Both the position numbers and the translations under genes were made by a program. The notes under the pieces were generated by a model. That model made no database searches, was not told the DNA's origin, and saw nothing but the letters and a program-made list of their open reading frames with translations. From an uncultured Lachnospiraceae bacterium (GTDB lineage Bacteria; Bacillota; Clostridia; Lachnospirales; Lachnospiraceae): DNA of 51,132 nucleotides. This document shows positions 15,985 to 25,400 of this stretch, piece by piece; position 1 is the stretch's first letter, and every line of letters starts with the position of its first letter. The stretch spans positions 1 through 51,132 of the forward strand of contig CANREE010000010.1 of assembly GCA_947629545.1 (NCBI GenBank). The letters are read 5' to 3'.

Positions 15985-18900
15985 ATGAAGAAGACGAAAT
16001 CAATATGCCTCTTATCCTTCCTGTCGGCCGCACTGCTGTCAGCCGTATTCTGCGACGCACTGCCGGCAGTCGCATCATACACCGCATTGCCGATGGCCGC
16101 ACCGTTTTCCATCACTGCCCTCGCGGCCGAACCGTCAGAACAGACAGTCCAAACAACCGTTCAGACGCCGGTGAGCGAACCGCAGGAAATCCTGAAGGTA
16201 GGCTTTTTTGCCTTTTCCGGCTATCATATCATAGAAGAAGACGGCCGCCGCAGCGGCTACGGTTATGAATTCCTTCAGCGGCTGGCCATCCACGGCGGCT
16301 GGTCCTATGAATATCTCGGTTACAACGGTTCTTACGCCGAATCTCTGGATATGCTGCGCAACGGACAGGTAGACATCGTCACCTCGGTATCCAAAACCCC
16401 GGAGCGGGAGGAAGAGTTTCTCTTTTCCGACCAGTCTATCGGTGTCAACTCCACCATTTTCACGGTGAAGGCCGGGAACCAGAATATCGTGGAGGGAGAT
16501 TACGCCACCTATGACGGCATCACTGTGGGAATGCTTTCCGGCAACTCCAAAAACGCCACCTTCGAACGTTTCGCGGCGGAGCATGGTTTCTCCTATGAAC
16601 CGGCATATTTCGACGGGCAGGATGAACTTACCGCAGCGCTTCAGGAAGGCCGGGTAGACGCCGCCGTCACCGGCAGCCTGCGTCTTCTGGAAAATGAATG
16701 GCTGCTGGAATCTTTTGACGCCAGCCCATTTTATATCTGCACCCGCAAAGACCGCGCCGATCTGATGAAGCAGATCAATCTGGCCATCGATGAAATGGAC
16801 CTCCACGATCCAAACTGGCGCGATACCCTGCATGAAACCTATTATGCCACCGATATAGCAGGAACCGTGATCATGAATGCCGGGGAACGGGATTTTCTGG
16901 CCCGGCATCAGGCCTCCGGCGTGCCTCTGCGGCTGCTGTCCAATCCTGAGTGGGTTCCTTATTTCTATATTCAGGACGGAGAAGCCAAAGGTATCCTCCC
17001 CGCTGTCTTCGATAGGCTGGCACAGCGTCTCGGACTGAATTACGAATTTATCCCGGTGAAAGACCGGACAGAATACTATGATCTCCGCGCGGCCGGCGCC
17101 GCAGATGTGATTCTGGATTTTTACGGAGACTATTATATTGCGGAAAAAGAAAATTACAAGATCACTGTGCCTTATTTCCGAACCAGTTTCGCCCGTCTGA
17201 CGCAGGACGGTTTTTCCGGTCCGACCACCCGGCTGGCGCTGCCGGACCGCTCTGACGCCATTGACCGTCTGGCGTCCAGCCGTTTTACAGATCTGGAGAT
17301 TCTGCGCTGCAGCACCGCAGAAGAATGCGTCGACGCGGTTCTGGACGGCAGGGCTGACGCCGCGCTCCTCTTCTCTTATACCGGCGAATGGTACGCCCGG
17401 AACGAGGCGCGCTCCCGTCTGTCTTCCGTGACCTTCGGCAACATTCCCCTCTCCTATGCCGTGCATAACGACGTACCGGGCGGACGCTATCTGCTTTCGC
17501 TTCTCGATAAGGGAGCAGACAGCCTCACCGAAGCGGAACTGGATACCATCGTAGCGCAGGAGATCGACAACAGCCGGGACGACAGCATCAGCCTGACAAC
17601 ATTTTTATACCGGAATCCGCTCTACAGCGTAATCGGTGTCGCCACTATCCTCCTGCTCTTCTTTACGCTTGCCATGCTGGCGGTGCGCACCTACAATCAA
17701 AAGAAACTGGAAAAGAAAGTTGCGCTGGCCACCAGCGAACTGGAACAAAAAACCGAAGAACTGACTCATGCCCTTCAGGCTGCTGACGCCGCTAACCGGG
17801 CGAAAACAGCCTTCCTCAACAATATGTCCCATGACATCCGTACCCCGATGAACGCCATCATTGGCTATACCGCCCTGACTACAACTCATCTGGACAATAA
17901 AGAGCGGGCGCAGGATTATCTGTCCAAGATCGCCCAGGCCTCCAACCATCTGCTCTCCTTAATCAATGATGTGCTTGACATGAGCCGCATCGAGTCGGGA
18001 AAAGTCACCATCAACGAGCGTCCGGAAAACCTGGCGGACATCCTGCAGGGACTGCGCAATATCATCCAGTCTGATATCCATGCCAAGAATATGGAATTAT
18101 TCATCGATACCGTAGACGTCACGGACGAGGAAATCTTCTGCGACAAGCTGCGGCTGAACCAGATCCTGCTGAACCTGACCTCCAACGCCATCAAATTCAC
18201 CCCGGTGGGCGGCAGCGTTGCCGTACGTGTCACCCAGAAGCCATCCCGATCCTCCAGGCGCGGACTCTATGAGTTTAAAGTCAGCGACACCGGCATCGGC
18301 ATGAGTCCGGAATTCGCAAAAACTGTGTTCGATCCGTTTACCCGTGAACGTACCTCTACGGTCAGCGGCATCCAGGGTACCGGCCTTGGTATGGCGATTA
18401 CCAAGAACATCGTAGACATGATGGGCGGTTCCATCTGTGTTGAAAGCGAACAGGGCAAAGGCACCACCTTCACCGTAAGCCTTGAACTGCGCTTTTCCGC
18501 CGAGCACCAGGAAATGGGTCCGATCACGGAGCTTAAGGGTTTCCGCGGTCTGGTAGTCGACGACGATATGATCTGCTGCCAGAGCGTTTCAAAGATGCTT
18601 CGGCAGATTGGCATGCGGGCGGAATGGGCCCTCTCCGGGCGGGAAGCCGTTGCACGTACGACCGAAGCCGTAGATCTGGCCGATCCTTTCGAAGTCTATA
18701 TCGTGGACTGGTCCATGCCTGACTTAAGCGGCATTGAGACGGTCCGGCAGATCCGCAACATCGTGGGCGACGACTCTCCCATTATTCTGATGTCTGCCTA
18801 CGACTGGTCAGATATCGAGCAGGAAGCCCGCCTGGCCGGTGTCACCGGCTTCATCAGCAAGCCGCTCTTTGCCTCCGACCTGCACCTCACTCTGGAGCGC

Positions 18901-19362
18901 AGTCTGGGACGCGCAACGGAAACTCCTGTAAAGACGAGCGCAATCTCCGGGGAAGAAGACTTCACTGACAAATGCATACTGCTGGTGGAAGACAACGAAC
19001 TCAATCAGGAGATTGCCGCCGAAATTCTGAAAGAAGCCGGTTTCCGCGTAGAATGCGCAGGAAACGGACAAGAAGCCTGCGACATGGTACGTGACTCCCA
19101 GCCGGGTCATTACGACCTGATCCTGATGGATATCCAGATGCCGGTGATGGACGGCTACGCCGCCACCAGAGCCATCCGGGCCCTGGAAAATCCGGCGCTG
19201 GCGAACCTTCCCATCATCGCTATGACAGCCAATGCCTTTGAGGAAGACCGGAAAAAAGCGATGGAGACCGGTATGAACGGTCATCTGGCAAAGCCGATCG
19301 ATATTGATAAGATGCTGGAACTCTTACGGGGTCTGTTCAGCGGGATGTCCGAAAACCTATGA
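15985..19362 (+). CDS. Hybrid sensor histidine kinase with two solute-binding-like sensor domains and two receiver domains
   Basis: A 1,125-residue membrane sensor. Residues 1-50 hold an N-terminal signal/anchor. Two extracellular periplasmic-binding (SBP_bac_3-like) domains follow at about 68-290 (ILKVGFFAFSGYHIIEEDG, then RNGQVDIVTSVSKTPEREEEFLFSD) and about 315-530. A membrane helix is at about 546-567 and a coiled coil at 572-605. The HisKA domain has the phosphorylated His at about 616 (NNMSHDIRTPMNAIIGY). HATPase boxes are NQILLNLTSNAIKFTP, SDTGIGM and GTGLGMAI. Receiver 1 (about 854-972) has Asp at about 908 (VDWSMPD) and receiver 2 (about 996-1117) has Asp at about 1049 (LMDIQMPVMDG). 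No HPt domain follows. A GGAGAA ribosome site precedes the ATG. BvgS/EvgS-like layout; the ligand, probably an amino acid or similar small solute, is unknown. No separate response regulator is adjacent. Confidence 0.93.
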   Translation: MKKTKSICLLSFLSAALLSAVFCDALPAVASYTALPMAAPFSITALAAEPSEQTVQTTVQTPVSEPQEILKVGFFAFSGYHIIEEDGRRSGYGYEFLQRLAIHGGWSYEYLGYNGSYAESLDMLRNGQVDIVTSVSKTPEREEEFLFSDQSIGVNSTIFTVKAGNQNIVEGDYATYDGITVGMLSGNSKNATFERFAAEHGFSYEPAYFDGQDELTAALQEGRVDAAVTGSLRLLENEWLLESFDASPFYICTRKDRADLMKQINLAIDEMDLHDPNWRDTLHETYYATDIAGTVIMNAGERDFLARHQASGVPLRLLSNPEWVPYFYIQDGEAKGILPAVFDRLAQRLGLNYEFIPVKDRTEYYDLRAAGAADVILDFYGDYYIAEKENYKITVPYFRTSFARLTQDGFSGPTTRLALPDRSDAIDRLASSRFTDLEILRCSTAEECVDAVLDGRADAALLFSYTGEWYARNEARSRLSSVTFGNIPLSYAVHNDVPGGRYLLSLLDKGADSLTEAELDTIVAQEIDNSRDDSISLTTFLYRNPLYSVIGVATILLLFFTLAMLAVRTYNQKKLEKKVALATSELEQKTEELTHALQAADAANRAKTAFLNNMSHDIRTPMNAIIGYTALTTTHLDNKERAQDYLSKIAQASNHLLSLINDVLDMSRIESGKVTINERPENLADILQGLRNIIQSDIHAKNMELFIDTVDVTDEEIFCDKLRLNQILLNLTSNAIKFTPVGGSVAVRVTQKPSRSSRRGLYEFKVSDTGIGMSPEFAKTVFDPFTRERTSTVSGIQGTGLGMAITKNIVDMMGGSICVESEQGKGTTFTVSLELRFSAEHQEMGPITELKGFRGLVVDDDMICCQSVSKMLRQIGMRAEWALSGREAVARTTEAVDLADPFEVYIVDWSMPDLSGIETVRQIRNIVGDDSPIILMSAYDWSDIEQEARLAGVTGFISKPLFASDLHLTLERSLGRATETPVKTSAISGEEDFTDKCILLVEDNELNQEIAAEILKEAGFRVECAGNGQEACDMVRDSQPGHYDLILMDIQMPVMDGYAATRAIRALENPALANLPIIAMTANAFEEDRKKAMETGMNGHLAKPIDIDKMLELLRGLFSGMSENL

Positions 19363-20208
19363 TACCGGCCTGTTTCCGTTTACCCTCCGCATCAGTCCCG
19401 GCAGCGCTTTCTCAAACCTCACGCCGTACCAGTGAGACCGGTCGCCCACAGTCATCTTCATGCTTTCTACGGTGAAATCTGCCGCAATCGCGACAGACTC
19501 ATATACACTGTGGCCCTGCATCAGCGCGCCCACAAAGGCAGATGCGTAGCAGTCTCCCGTCCCATGGAAATTCTGCGCGATCTTCTCATGAAAATAGTAG
19601 CTGGTCTTACCATTTTGGCGCACCGCCACGCCCAGCTTCTCCGGTTCATAACTGACGCCCTTCATCACTACGCATTTTGCGCCAAGCGCGGATACCTTAT
19701 CCAGAAGCATTTCAATATAGGCCTCATCCATCGGTCCTTCCCCATAAGGCGTCCCGGTCATCAGACAGGCCTCGGTGATATTCGGCAGGGCAATATCGGC
19801 GATTCCGCACAGACCGCCCATCCTGCGCGCAAATTCATCCGTAAAGCCGTGGTACAGCCTGCCGTGATCCGCCATAGCCGGATCTATGATCCGAAGACCC
19901 CCGGGGGCCAGCGTTTCGTCCATGACCGTCTGCACATACGCAATCTGGTCGATGCTCCCGAGATAACCGGTGTAAACTGCATCAAAGCAAATGCCCTCCT
20001 TCTTCCAGTGCCTTCCGATCGCCAGCATATCGCCGCTCAGATCGTGAAATGTGTTTCCGGTAAAGCCGCCCGTATGGGTGGAAAGCACCGCCGACGGCAG
20101 GATCGCGGTCTCGATGCCGCAGGCCGAGATGATCGGCAAAGCCACTGTCAGGGAACACTGTCCCACGCAGGAGATATCCTGAATTGTCAAAACCTTCCTG
20201 TCACCCAT
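19357..20208 (-). CDS. pdxK: Pyridoxal/pyridoxamine kinase (ribokinase family)
   Basis: Phosphorylates vitamin B6 vitamers to make pyridoxal phosphate by salvage. The start MGDRKVLTIQDISCVGQCSL is chosen because GGAGGAACAGATC precedes it; an upstream ATG at 20223 has its ribosome site too close. Family features are QDISCVGQCSLTVALPIISACGIE at the substrate end, NITEACLMTG, VVMKGVS, and the ATP/anion-hole segment NFHGTGDCYASAFVGAL with the catalytic Asp in GTGD. This is the PdxY/PdxK type common in Clostridia (CL 'pyridoxamine kinase'); a ThiD-like role is less likely. Its stop codon overlaps that of the convergent kinase by six bases. Confidence 0.88.
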   Translation of the reverse strand: MGDRKVLTIQDISCVGQCSLTVALPIISACGIETAILPSAVLSTHTGGFTGNTFHDLSGDMLAIGRHWKKEGICFDAVYTGYLGSIDQIAYVQTVMDETLAPGGLRIIDPAMADHGRLYHGFTDEFARRMGGLCGIADIALPNITEACLMTGTPYGEGPMDEAYIEMLLDKVSALGAKCVVMKGVSYEPEKLGVAVRQNGKTSYYFHEKIAQNFHGTGDCYASAFVGALMQGHSVYESVAIAADFTVESMKMTVGDRSHWYGVRFEKALPGLMRRVNGNRPVS

Positions 20209-20243
20209 GATCTGTTCCTCCATCCCCTGTCAGATCTGCGAAA

Positions 20244-20987
20244 TCAATCTTTCGACTCCACACAGATCAGAATTCCTTCCTCAAAGCGAATTTCTGCCGT
20301 CTCTTCCGCGATCTCATTGCTGACGCAAAGTCCGGCTTCCCTGCCGATTGAAATATCCCTGCCCGTAAGCGGATATTTAAATCCGGTCAACGTGATCCCT
20401 CTCACGCGCTCCGTTAACGGGATAAACGATACATATTTCCCATAGGCCGCGTCCTTCCGGAAGCTTCTTCCGCCCATAAGCAGAGTCACCCGGTTATGCG
20501 CGTCGTACAATGCAGCTTCCACCCCCGCGTCCATACACACTTTCAGCAGGTGGATATTGGAAAGTTCATGATCCAGCCGGCCGCCGGTGGCGCCTAAGAT
20601 CGCCAGGCGCGTACAGCCCAGCCTTATAGCCGTATGAATCGCCAATTCTGTATCCGTTTCATCTTTCTCTGGTCTGTGTTCATCCCAGAGGGTATTCTTT
20701 CCGGTGCTCCTGCGGTACCGATCCAGCACTTCCGGACGCACCGTGTCAAAATCCCCTACGATGGCCGTCGGTACAAGGTTCAGCTTCTCCGCCGGCTCCA
20801 GACCGCTGTCTACCAGAATCACACAGTCAAAACCGTAATTACGGTCAAAACAATTTTCAGATCCGGTCTGCCGCACAGGGGCTCCGCCTGTCTGAAAAGC
20901 GGCGGCGCCGCAAGAATATCCGCGTAAAAATTCACCGGCGAAAACCGGATCCAGCCGGCCGCCGGTGATAATCAGTCCTGTCTTCAT
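20244..20987 (-). CDS. thiN: Thiamine diphosphokinase
   Basis: Transfers pyrophosphate from ATP to thiamine to make TPP. The protein is 247 residues. Visible features are LIITGG at the start, ILVDSGLEPAEKLNLVPTAIVGDFDTV (ATP/thiamine-binding GDFD), a DETDTELAI segment with the metal-binding acidic residues, ILGATGGRLDHELSNIHLL, and a C-terminal beta domain. About 30 extra Gly/Ala-rich residues (roughly 23-52) sit between the first strand and the VDSG segment; most relatives are 210-220 residues. The ATG at 20987 overlaps the rpe stop (TGATG), indicating coupling. It is the last gene of the long murE-to-thiN chain. Confidence 0.9.
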   Translation of the reverse strand: MKTGLIITGGRLDPVFAGEFLRGYSCGAAAFQTGGAPVRQTGSENCFDRNYGFDCVILVDSGLEPAEKLNLVPTAIVGDFDTVRPEVLDRYRRSTGKNTLWDEHRPEKDETDTELAIHTAIRLGCTRLAILGATGGRLDHELSNIHLLKVCMDAGVEAALYDAHNRVTLLMGGRSFRKDAAYGKYVSFIPLTERVRGITLTGFKYPLTGRDISIGREAGLCVSNEIAEETAEIRFEEGILICVESKD

Positions 20988-21649
20988 CACTGCTCAAATT
21001 CCTCCAGAATTTTCAGAAATTTCTTCGTATTTGCCGCCGCATCGCCACGGTAGATCGCGGAACCGGCCACGATCACATTAGCCCCTGCCGCAAGACACTG
21101 CGGCACATTCTCAAGCGTCACGCCGCCGTCGATCTGAATATCCAGTTCCACGCCCCGGTTTCTGCAAAGTTTTCGCAGGGCACGTACCTTATTCAGCGTA
21201 TACGGGATCATCTCCTGTCCGCCGAATCCGGGATTCACAGTCATGATCAGCACCATATCCACAGAGTCCAGAAGGTCATGAATCATCAGGATCGGCGTCG
21301 TCGGGTTCAGGGCCACGCCCACCTTCAGTCCTGCCTTGCGGATCTCCCGCAGCGTATAATCAAGATGGGTACAGGCTTCCGCATGAACCGTAATGATATC
21401 CGCGCCGCAGTCTACGATCTCCGGCAGGTAGCGGAGCGGTTCCTGCACCATCATATGTACATCAAAGATCTTATCCGTACAGCTGCGGATCGATGAAATC
21501 ACCTGCATTCCAAAGGAAATACAGGGGACAAAGGTCCCATCCATTACATCCAAATGGATATACTGCGCCCCGGCACGGTCAACTTCTCCGATCTGCTGTT
21601 CCAACCTCTTAAAATCTGCTCCCAGAATCGAGGGTGACAGAATATTCAT
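20987..21649 (-). CDS. rpe: Ribulose-phosphate 3-epimerase
   Basis: Interconverts ribulose 5-phosphate and xylulose 5-phosphate in the pentose phosphate pathway. A 220-residue TIM barrel of normal length. Metal ligands lie in HLDVMDGTFVPCISFG (His and Asp), FDVHMMV (His), and the C-terminal IQIDGGVTLENVPQCLAAGANVIVAGSAIY (Asp and phosphate loop). Also typical is MTVNPGFGGQEMI. It sits 3 bp after rsgA and overlaps thiN, a rsgA-rpe-thiN order common to Firmicutes. Confidence 0.97.
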   Translation of the reverse strand: MNILSPSILGADFKRLEQQIGEVDRAGAQYIHLDVMDGTFVPCISFGMQVISSIRSCTDKIFDVHMMVQEPLRYLPEIVDCGADIITVHAEACTHLDYTLREIRKAGLKVGVALNPTTPILMIHDLLDSVDMVLIMTVNPGFGGQEMIPYTLNKVRALRKLCRNRGVELDIQIDGGVTLENVPQCLAAGANVIVAGSAIYRGDAAANTKKFLKILEEFEQ

Positions 21650-21652
21650 AAA

Positions 21653-22531
21653 CTAGTATCTCCTTTTCTCCTTCTGCTCTGTATATAACAATCGGTAATT
21701 CTCATAACGGCTGCGGCCGATCTTCCCCGCTTTCACCGCAGACTTGACGCCGCAGACCTTCTCGCCGATATGGACGCAGCCGGGAAAACGGCAGTCCCCC
21801 TCGAAGGGCGCAAATTCCGGGAAACAGTCCTTTATTTCCTCCGGCTCCATCTCATCCAAATACAGGGAACTGAAGCCCGGCGTATCCATCAGATAAGTTC
21901 CTCTCTCCATGCAAAACAACTCCGAATGGCGGGTGGTATGCCGCCCGCGGCGGATCTTCTCGCTGACGCTGCCGGTCTCCATATTGGCCTCCGGCATCAA
22001 TAAATTCGTCAGAGACGATTTGCCCACGCCGGACGGCCCCGCAAGCACCGTCGTCCTGCCGCGCAGCAAAGCGCGAATGTCGTCCAGCCCCTGCCCCGTA
22101 CAGACGCTTAACGTCAGAAACGGATAACCGGCAGGCCTGTAGATCTCGCGATACCGCACAAGGAATTCCTCATCCGTCAGATCCGTCTTATTGAATACGA
22201 CCGCTGCAGGAACTTTTATCCGCTCCAGCATAACCAGAAACCGATCCAGCAGATTCAGGTTCGGCTCCGGATCCCTCGCCGCAAATACCACCAGAGCCTG
22301 ATCCACATTCGCTACGGCAGGCCTGACCAACGCGTTGCGGCGCGGCAGAATCTCATCCACATTTCCTTCCGGCGGATCATTTGCCAGCACGGAGAGCACC
22401 ACATCGTCACCAACCAGCGGCTTGATCTTCCGATTGCGGAAAACCCCCTTCGCCCTGCACGCATAGACCACGCCGTCTTCAGCATGGACATAATAGAACC
22501 CGGCGATTCCTTTGATGATCTTACCTGTCAT
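21653..22531 (-). CDS. rsgA: Ribosome small-subunit-dependent GTPase A
   Basis: Late assembly/checkpoint factor for the 30S subunit. The GTPase motifs are in the circularly permuted order typical of the family: FNKTDLTD (G4) comes before the P-loop GPSGVGKSSLTNLL (G1) and DTPGFSS (G3). An N-terminal OB-fold (KGIAGFYYVHAEDGVVYACRAKG) and a C-terminal zinc site (CRFPGCVHIGEKVCGV) are present. The 292-residue length is normal. It lies 13 bp after prkC and 3 bp before rpe. An AAAGGCAAGG ribosome site precedes the ATG. Confidence 0.96.
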   Translation of the reverse strand: MTGKIIKGIAGFYYVHAEDGVVYACRAKGVFRNRKIKPLVGDDVVLSVLANDPPEGNVDEILPRRNALVRPAVANVDQALVVFAARDPEPNLNLLDRFLVMLERIKVPAAVVFNKTDLTDEEFLVRYREIYRPAGYPFLTLSVCTGQGLDDIRALLRGRTTVLAGPSGVGKSSLTNLLMPEANMETGSVSEKIRRGRHTTRHSELFCMERGTYLMDTPGFSSLYLDEMEPEEIKDCFPEFAPFEGDCRFPGCVHIGEKVCGVKSAVKAGKIGRSRYENYRLLYTEQKEKRRY

Positions 22532-22544
22532 TCGCCTTGCCTTT

Positions 22545-24641
22545 CTACTCTGTCAGGAAGAAACGCACCGGATAACTGGCAAGCACCTGACCCGCTTCCG
22601 CGTTGACCACTTCCACTTCCCCGTATTCTGCGCCGGGAATGATCGCCTCTATCACAGGAAATTCGATCGGAAGCACACTGGAACCGGAGATCTCCGTGGC
22701 CTCCATCAGGGTTTGGTACTTAGACCCGTCTTCCGCGTCCTGCCGCAGGCGGATCTCCAGCTTCAGCGTCGTTCCCTCCATTCCGGGCCCAAATGCCCCG
22801 CGCAGATCATAGGACGTGCTGATCGAGGCAAGATATCTCTGCTGGGGCGGTTCCGGTCCGTCGCTGATAACGAAAGAAATCTGGCTGCCTTCTTCCACGC
22901 TTTCATTAGCCGCAACATCCTGGCTGATCACATAACCCTGCGGGATCACTGCGTCATAGCTTCTGGTGATCTCACCGGGATTCAGCCTGGCATCGGACAG
23001 ACGCTGTCTGGCCTCTTCTTCCGTGATATTATAGAGATCCGGCACCGTACGCATCACAGGCGCCGGTCCCATGCTCACATAAAGCGTCACCGTTTCTCCC
23101 TCGCGCGCCTGCGCCGGCTCATAACGGACGATATTATCCACGGCTACCGTATCATTATACTCATCGACAAAAGCCGCTTTCAGGCTGTTCTGGGCCAGCG
23201 TGGCCGCCGCCGCCGCCCTGTCCATGCTGGTAAGCGCCAGCGTCTGCAGGTCGATCATACCGTTTCCGGTACTGACCACGATCTTCACGGCGGAGTACCG
23301 GGATACCACAGTCCCTTCAACCGGATCCTGCGAAATCACCTTGTTCTTCTCCACAGTATCCGATTCTTCGTACTGCAGTTCCGAAAAAAGCGTATATTCC
23401 TTCAATTTGGCCTCAGCCATATCCACCGGCAGATTCGTTACATCGGGCGCCAGCACCTCCGTATCGGCAAGCTGCGGTCCGGTCTCCGAGGACAGCGTCT
23501 CTGTCTGGATCGACGATTGGGTATCCCCGTGCCCCAGACCGGAGCCGCTGCGAAACAAGGTCCCGATTCTGGAAAAAAGCACGATCAGAACCGCCACAAT
23601 GATCACTGCCACCAGAACGCCAACGCCTGTCAGTATCCGCTCGATCCCGCTGCTCGCATTCATATCCTGTTCTGAATCCTGCGGATAGTCCGATTCCAGT
23701 TCCTGCTGCATAGGCTGGTAGGATTTATGCGCCAGATTGATCACCTTCAGTTCGTCCTCGCTGATCGGTCTGGTATCCGCATCATAATCAATCTCCGGCG
23801 CCATCATAACAAAATTCTCGTCCGGATGGAGAAGTACCCGCCGAAGGTCAGTGATCACCTCCGTCACGGACGCATATCTGCGCTCCGGTTTTTTCTCCGT
23901 ACATTTAAGAATAATATTCTCCAGACTGACCGGAATATCCGGTTCATAGATGCTCGGCCTTGTGATCGGTTCTTCCACATGGGCGATGGCAACGGCAACC
24001 GTATTATCCCCTTCAAAAGGCAGGCGCCCCGTTACCATCTCATACATCGTGATGCCCAGCGAATAAATATCGCTCCTGGCGTCGCTGTAACCGCCCCGGG
24101 CCTGCTCCGGCGAAATATAATGGACCGACCCCACGGCGGACGACCCCTGCGTCTGGGCCGTAACCACCCTGGCAATGCCAAAATCCGCCACCTTCACCTT
24201 ACCGTCCCTGGAAATGATCATGTTCTGCGGTTTAATATCCCTGTGGATGATATTCTGCTCATGAGCGGCAGCAATTCCCTGCGCCACCTGGATCGCGATG
24301 CCTACCGTTTCTTTTGCATCCAGCTTACCCTTCCTGGCGATATAAGTCTTAAGAGTAATCCCCTCAATCAGTTCCATGACGATATAATGGAGCTGTCCCT
24401 CGTCCACGACGTCGTAGACGCTGACAATATTCAGATGGGAGAGTCCGGCGGCGGCCTGCGCCTCCATCTTGAATTTGGCGACAAACGACGCGTCGCTGCT
24501 TAATTCTTCCTTTAACACCTTGATCGCCACCAGCCGGTCGAGCTTATGGCATCTGGCTTTATAGACATCCGACATACCGCCGGAACCAATCAGTTCCAGA
24601 ATCTCATAACGGTTCTGTAAAAACTGTCCTGCTCTCAGCAT
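22545..24641 (-). CDS. prkC: PASTA-domain Ser/Thr protein kinase (PrkC/Stk1 type)
   Basis: Membrane kinase that senses muropeptides/lipid II and phosphorylates wall and division proteins. The protein is 698 residues. The kinase domain at about 12-270 has the Gly loop GSGGMSDVYKA, Lys41, HRDIKPQN (Asp135), DFGIAR (Asp153) and SPEQARGGYSDARSDIYSLG. A linker follows, then one membrane helix at about 337-357. Outside are three PASTA repeats at roughly 393-600 and a further beta-rich C-terminal domain of about 100 residues (from QQRYLASIS to the end) that does not look like PASTA. The start overlaps the prpC stop by seven bases, so kinase and phosphatase are coupled. An AGGTGGG ribosome site precedes the ATG. 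Confidence 0.96.
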   Translation of the reverse strand: MLRAGQFLQNRYEILELIGSGGMSDVYKARCHKLDRLVAIKVLKEELSSDASFVAKFKMEAQAAAGLSHLNIVSVYDVVDEGQLHYIVMELIEGITLKTYIARKGKLDAKETVGIAIQVAQGIAAAHEQNIIHRDIKPQNMIISRDGKVKVADFGIARVVTAQTQGSSAVGSVHYISPEQARGGYSDARSDIYSLGITMYEMVTGRLPFEGDNTVAVAIAHVEEPITRPSIYEPDIPVSLENIILKCTEKKPERRYASVTEVITDLRRVLLHPDENFVMMAPEIDYDADTRPISEDELKVINLAHKSYQPMQQELESDYPQDSEQDMNASSGIERILTGVGVLVAVIIVAVLIVLFSRIGTLFRSGSGLGHGDTQSSIQTETLSSETGPQLADTEVLAPDVTNLPVDMAEAKLKEYTLFSELQYEESDTVEKNKVISQDPVEGTVVSRYSAVKIVVSTGNGMIDLQTLALTSMDRAAAAATLAQNSLKAAFVDEYNDTVAVDNIVRYEPAQAREGETVTLYVSMGPAPVMRTVPDLYNITEEEARQRLSDARLNPGEITRSYDAVIPQGYVISQDVAANESVEEGSQISFVISDGPEPPQQRYLASISTSYDLRGAFGPGMEGTTLKLEIRLRQDAEDGSKYQTLMEATEISGSSVLPIEFPVIEAIIPGAEYGEVEVVNAEAGQVLASYPVRFFLTE

Positions 24642-25381
24642 ATGCCCACCTCACTTGTCTGTGGGGCAGCCAGAATGACAGAAATATTGTCCCGTCCGCC
24701 ATTCTGATTCGCGTCTGCGACCAGACGCTCCACTTTATCCTTAAACGTCCCGTCCCCTGCGAGGCAGTCCGCGATATCCCGGTCCGTCAGCATATTGGTC
24801 AGACCATCCGAACACAGAAGGATCATATCGCCTGCATCCAGTTTCAGCCGGAAATAATCCGCCTCGACCGTACGGCCGGTCCCCACCGCCCGGGTGATCA
24901 GATTCTTCTTCTCCCGATATTCTCTGCTTTCCCTTTTCATCCGACCCATCCGGACCATTTCTTCCACGTAGGAATGATCCTGTGTAATCTGGGTTAACTC
25001 CCCACTTTTGTATACATACAAACGGCTATCTCCCACATTTGCCACAAAAAGCTCGCCATCCCTGACTGTAGCCGCCACTAATGTCGTTCCCATCCCATCC
25101 AGTTCAGGGCTGGTCAGAGACTTCTCATACAGCTGGCGGTTCGCGTAACGAATCCCCTCTTCAAAAAGCGTAAGCGGATCGTCAGACTGATTCTGGCTCA
25201 GATACCCGACAAGCCTCTCAACCAGAAAACGGGACGCAAAGTCGCCCGCCTTATGGCCTCCCATGCCGTCAGCCACAAGATACAGATTCCTGAGCCCCCC
25301 GACCGGAGCCGATGAAGAATAGAGATAATCCTGATTGCGGGGCCTAACCCTGCCCGTATCCGTAAGTGCGTAGTCCAGCAT
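24635..25381 (-). CDS. prpC: PP2C-family protein phosphatase (PrpC/Stp)
   Basis: Metal-dependent Ser/Thr phosphatase that reverses PrkC phosphorylation. The protein is 248 residues. The PP2C motifs are GRVRPRNQDYLY (motif 1 Asp), LYLVADGMGGHKAGDFAS (motif 2), GMGTTLVAATV, VGDSRLYV, LLCSDGLTNMLTDRDI and GGRDNISVIL. The start is taken as MLDYALTDTGRVR because the GGAGG is about 7 nt before it; the ATG two codons upstream is too close to the ribosome site. Its 3' end overlaps prkC by seven bases; rlmN is 19 bp upstream. Confidence 0.95.
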   Translation of the reverse strand: MLDYALTDTGRVRPRNQDYLYSSSAPVGGLRNLYLVADGMGGHKAGDFASRFLVERLVGYLSQNQSDDPLTLFEEGIRYANRQLYEKSLTSPELDGMGTTLVAATVRDGELFVANVGDSRLYVYKSGELTQITQDHSYVEEMVRMGRMKRESREYREKKNLITRAVGTGRTVEADYFRLKLDAGDMILLCSDGLTNMLTDRDIADCLAGDGTFKDKVERLVADANQNGGRDNISVILAAPQTSEVGIC

Positions 25382-25400
25382 CCCCATCCCTCCTTTTCTT

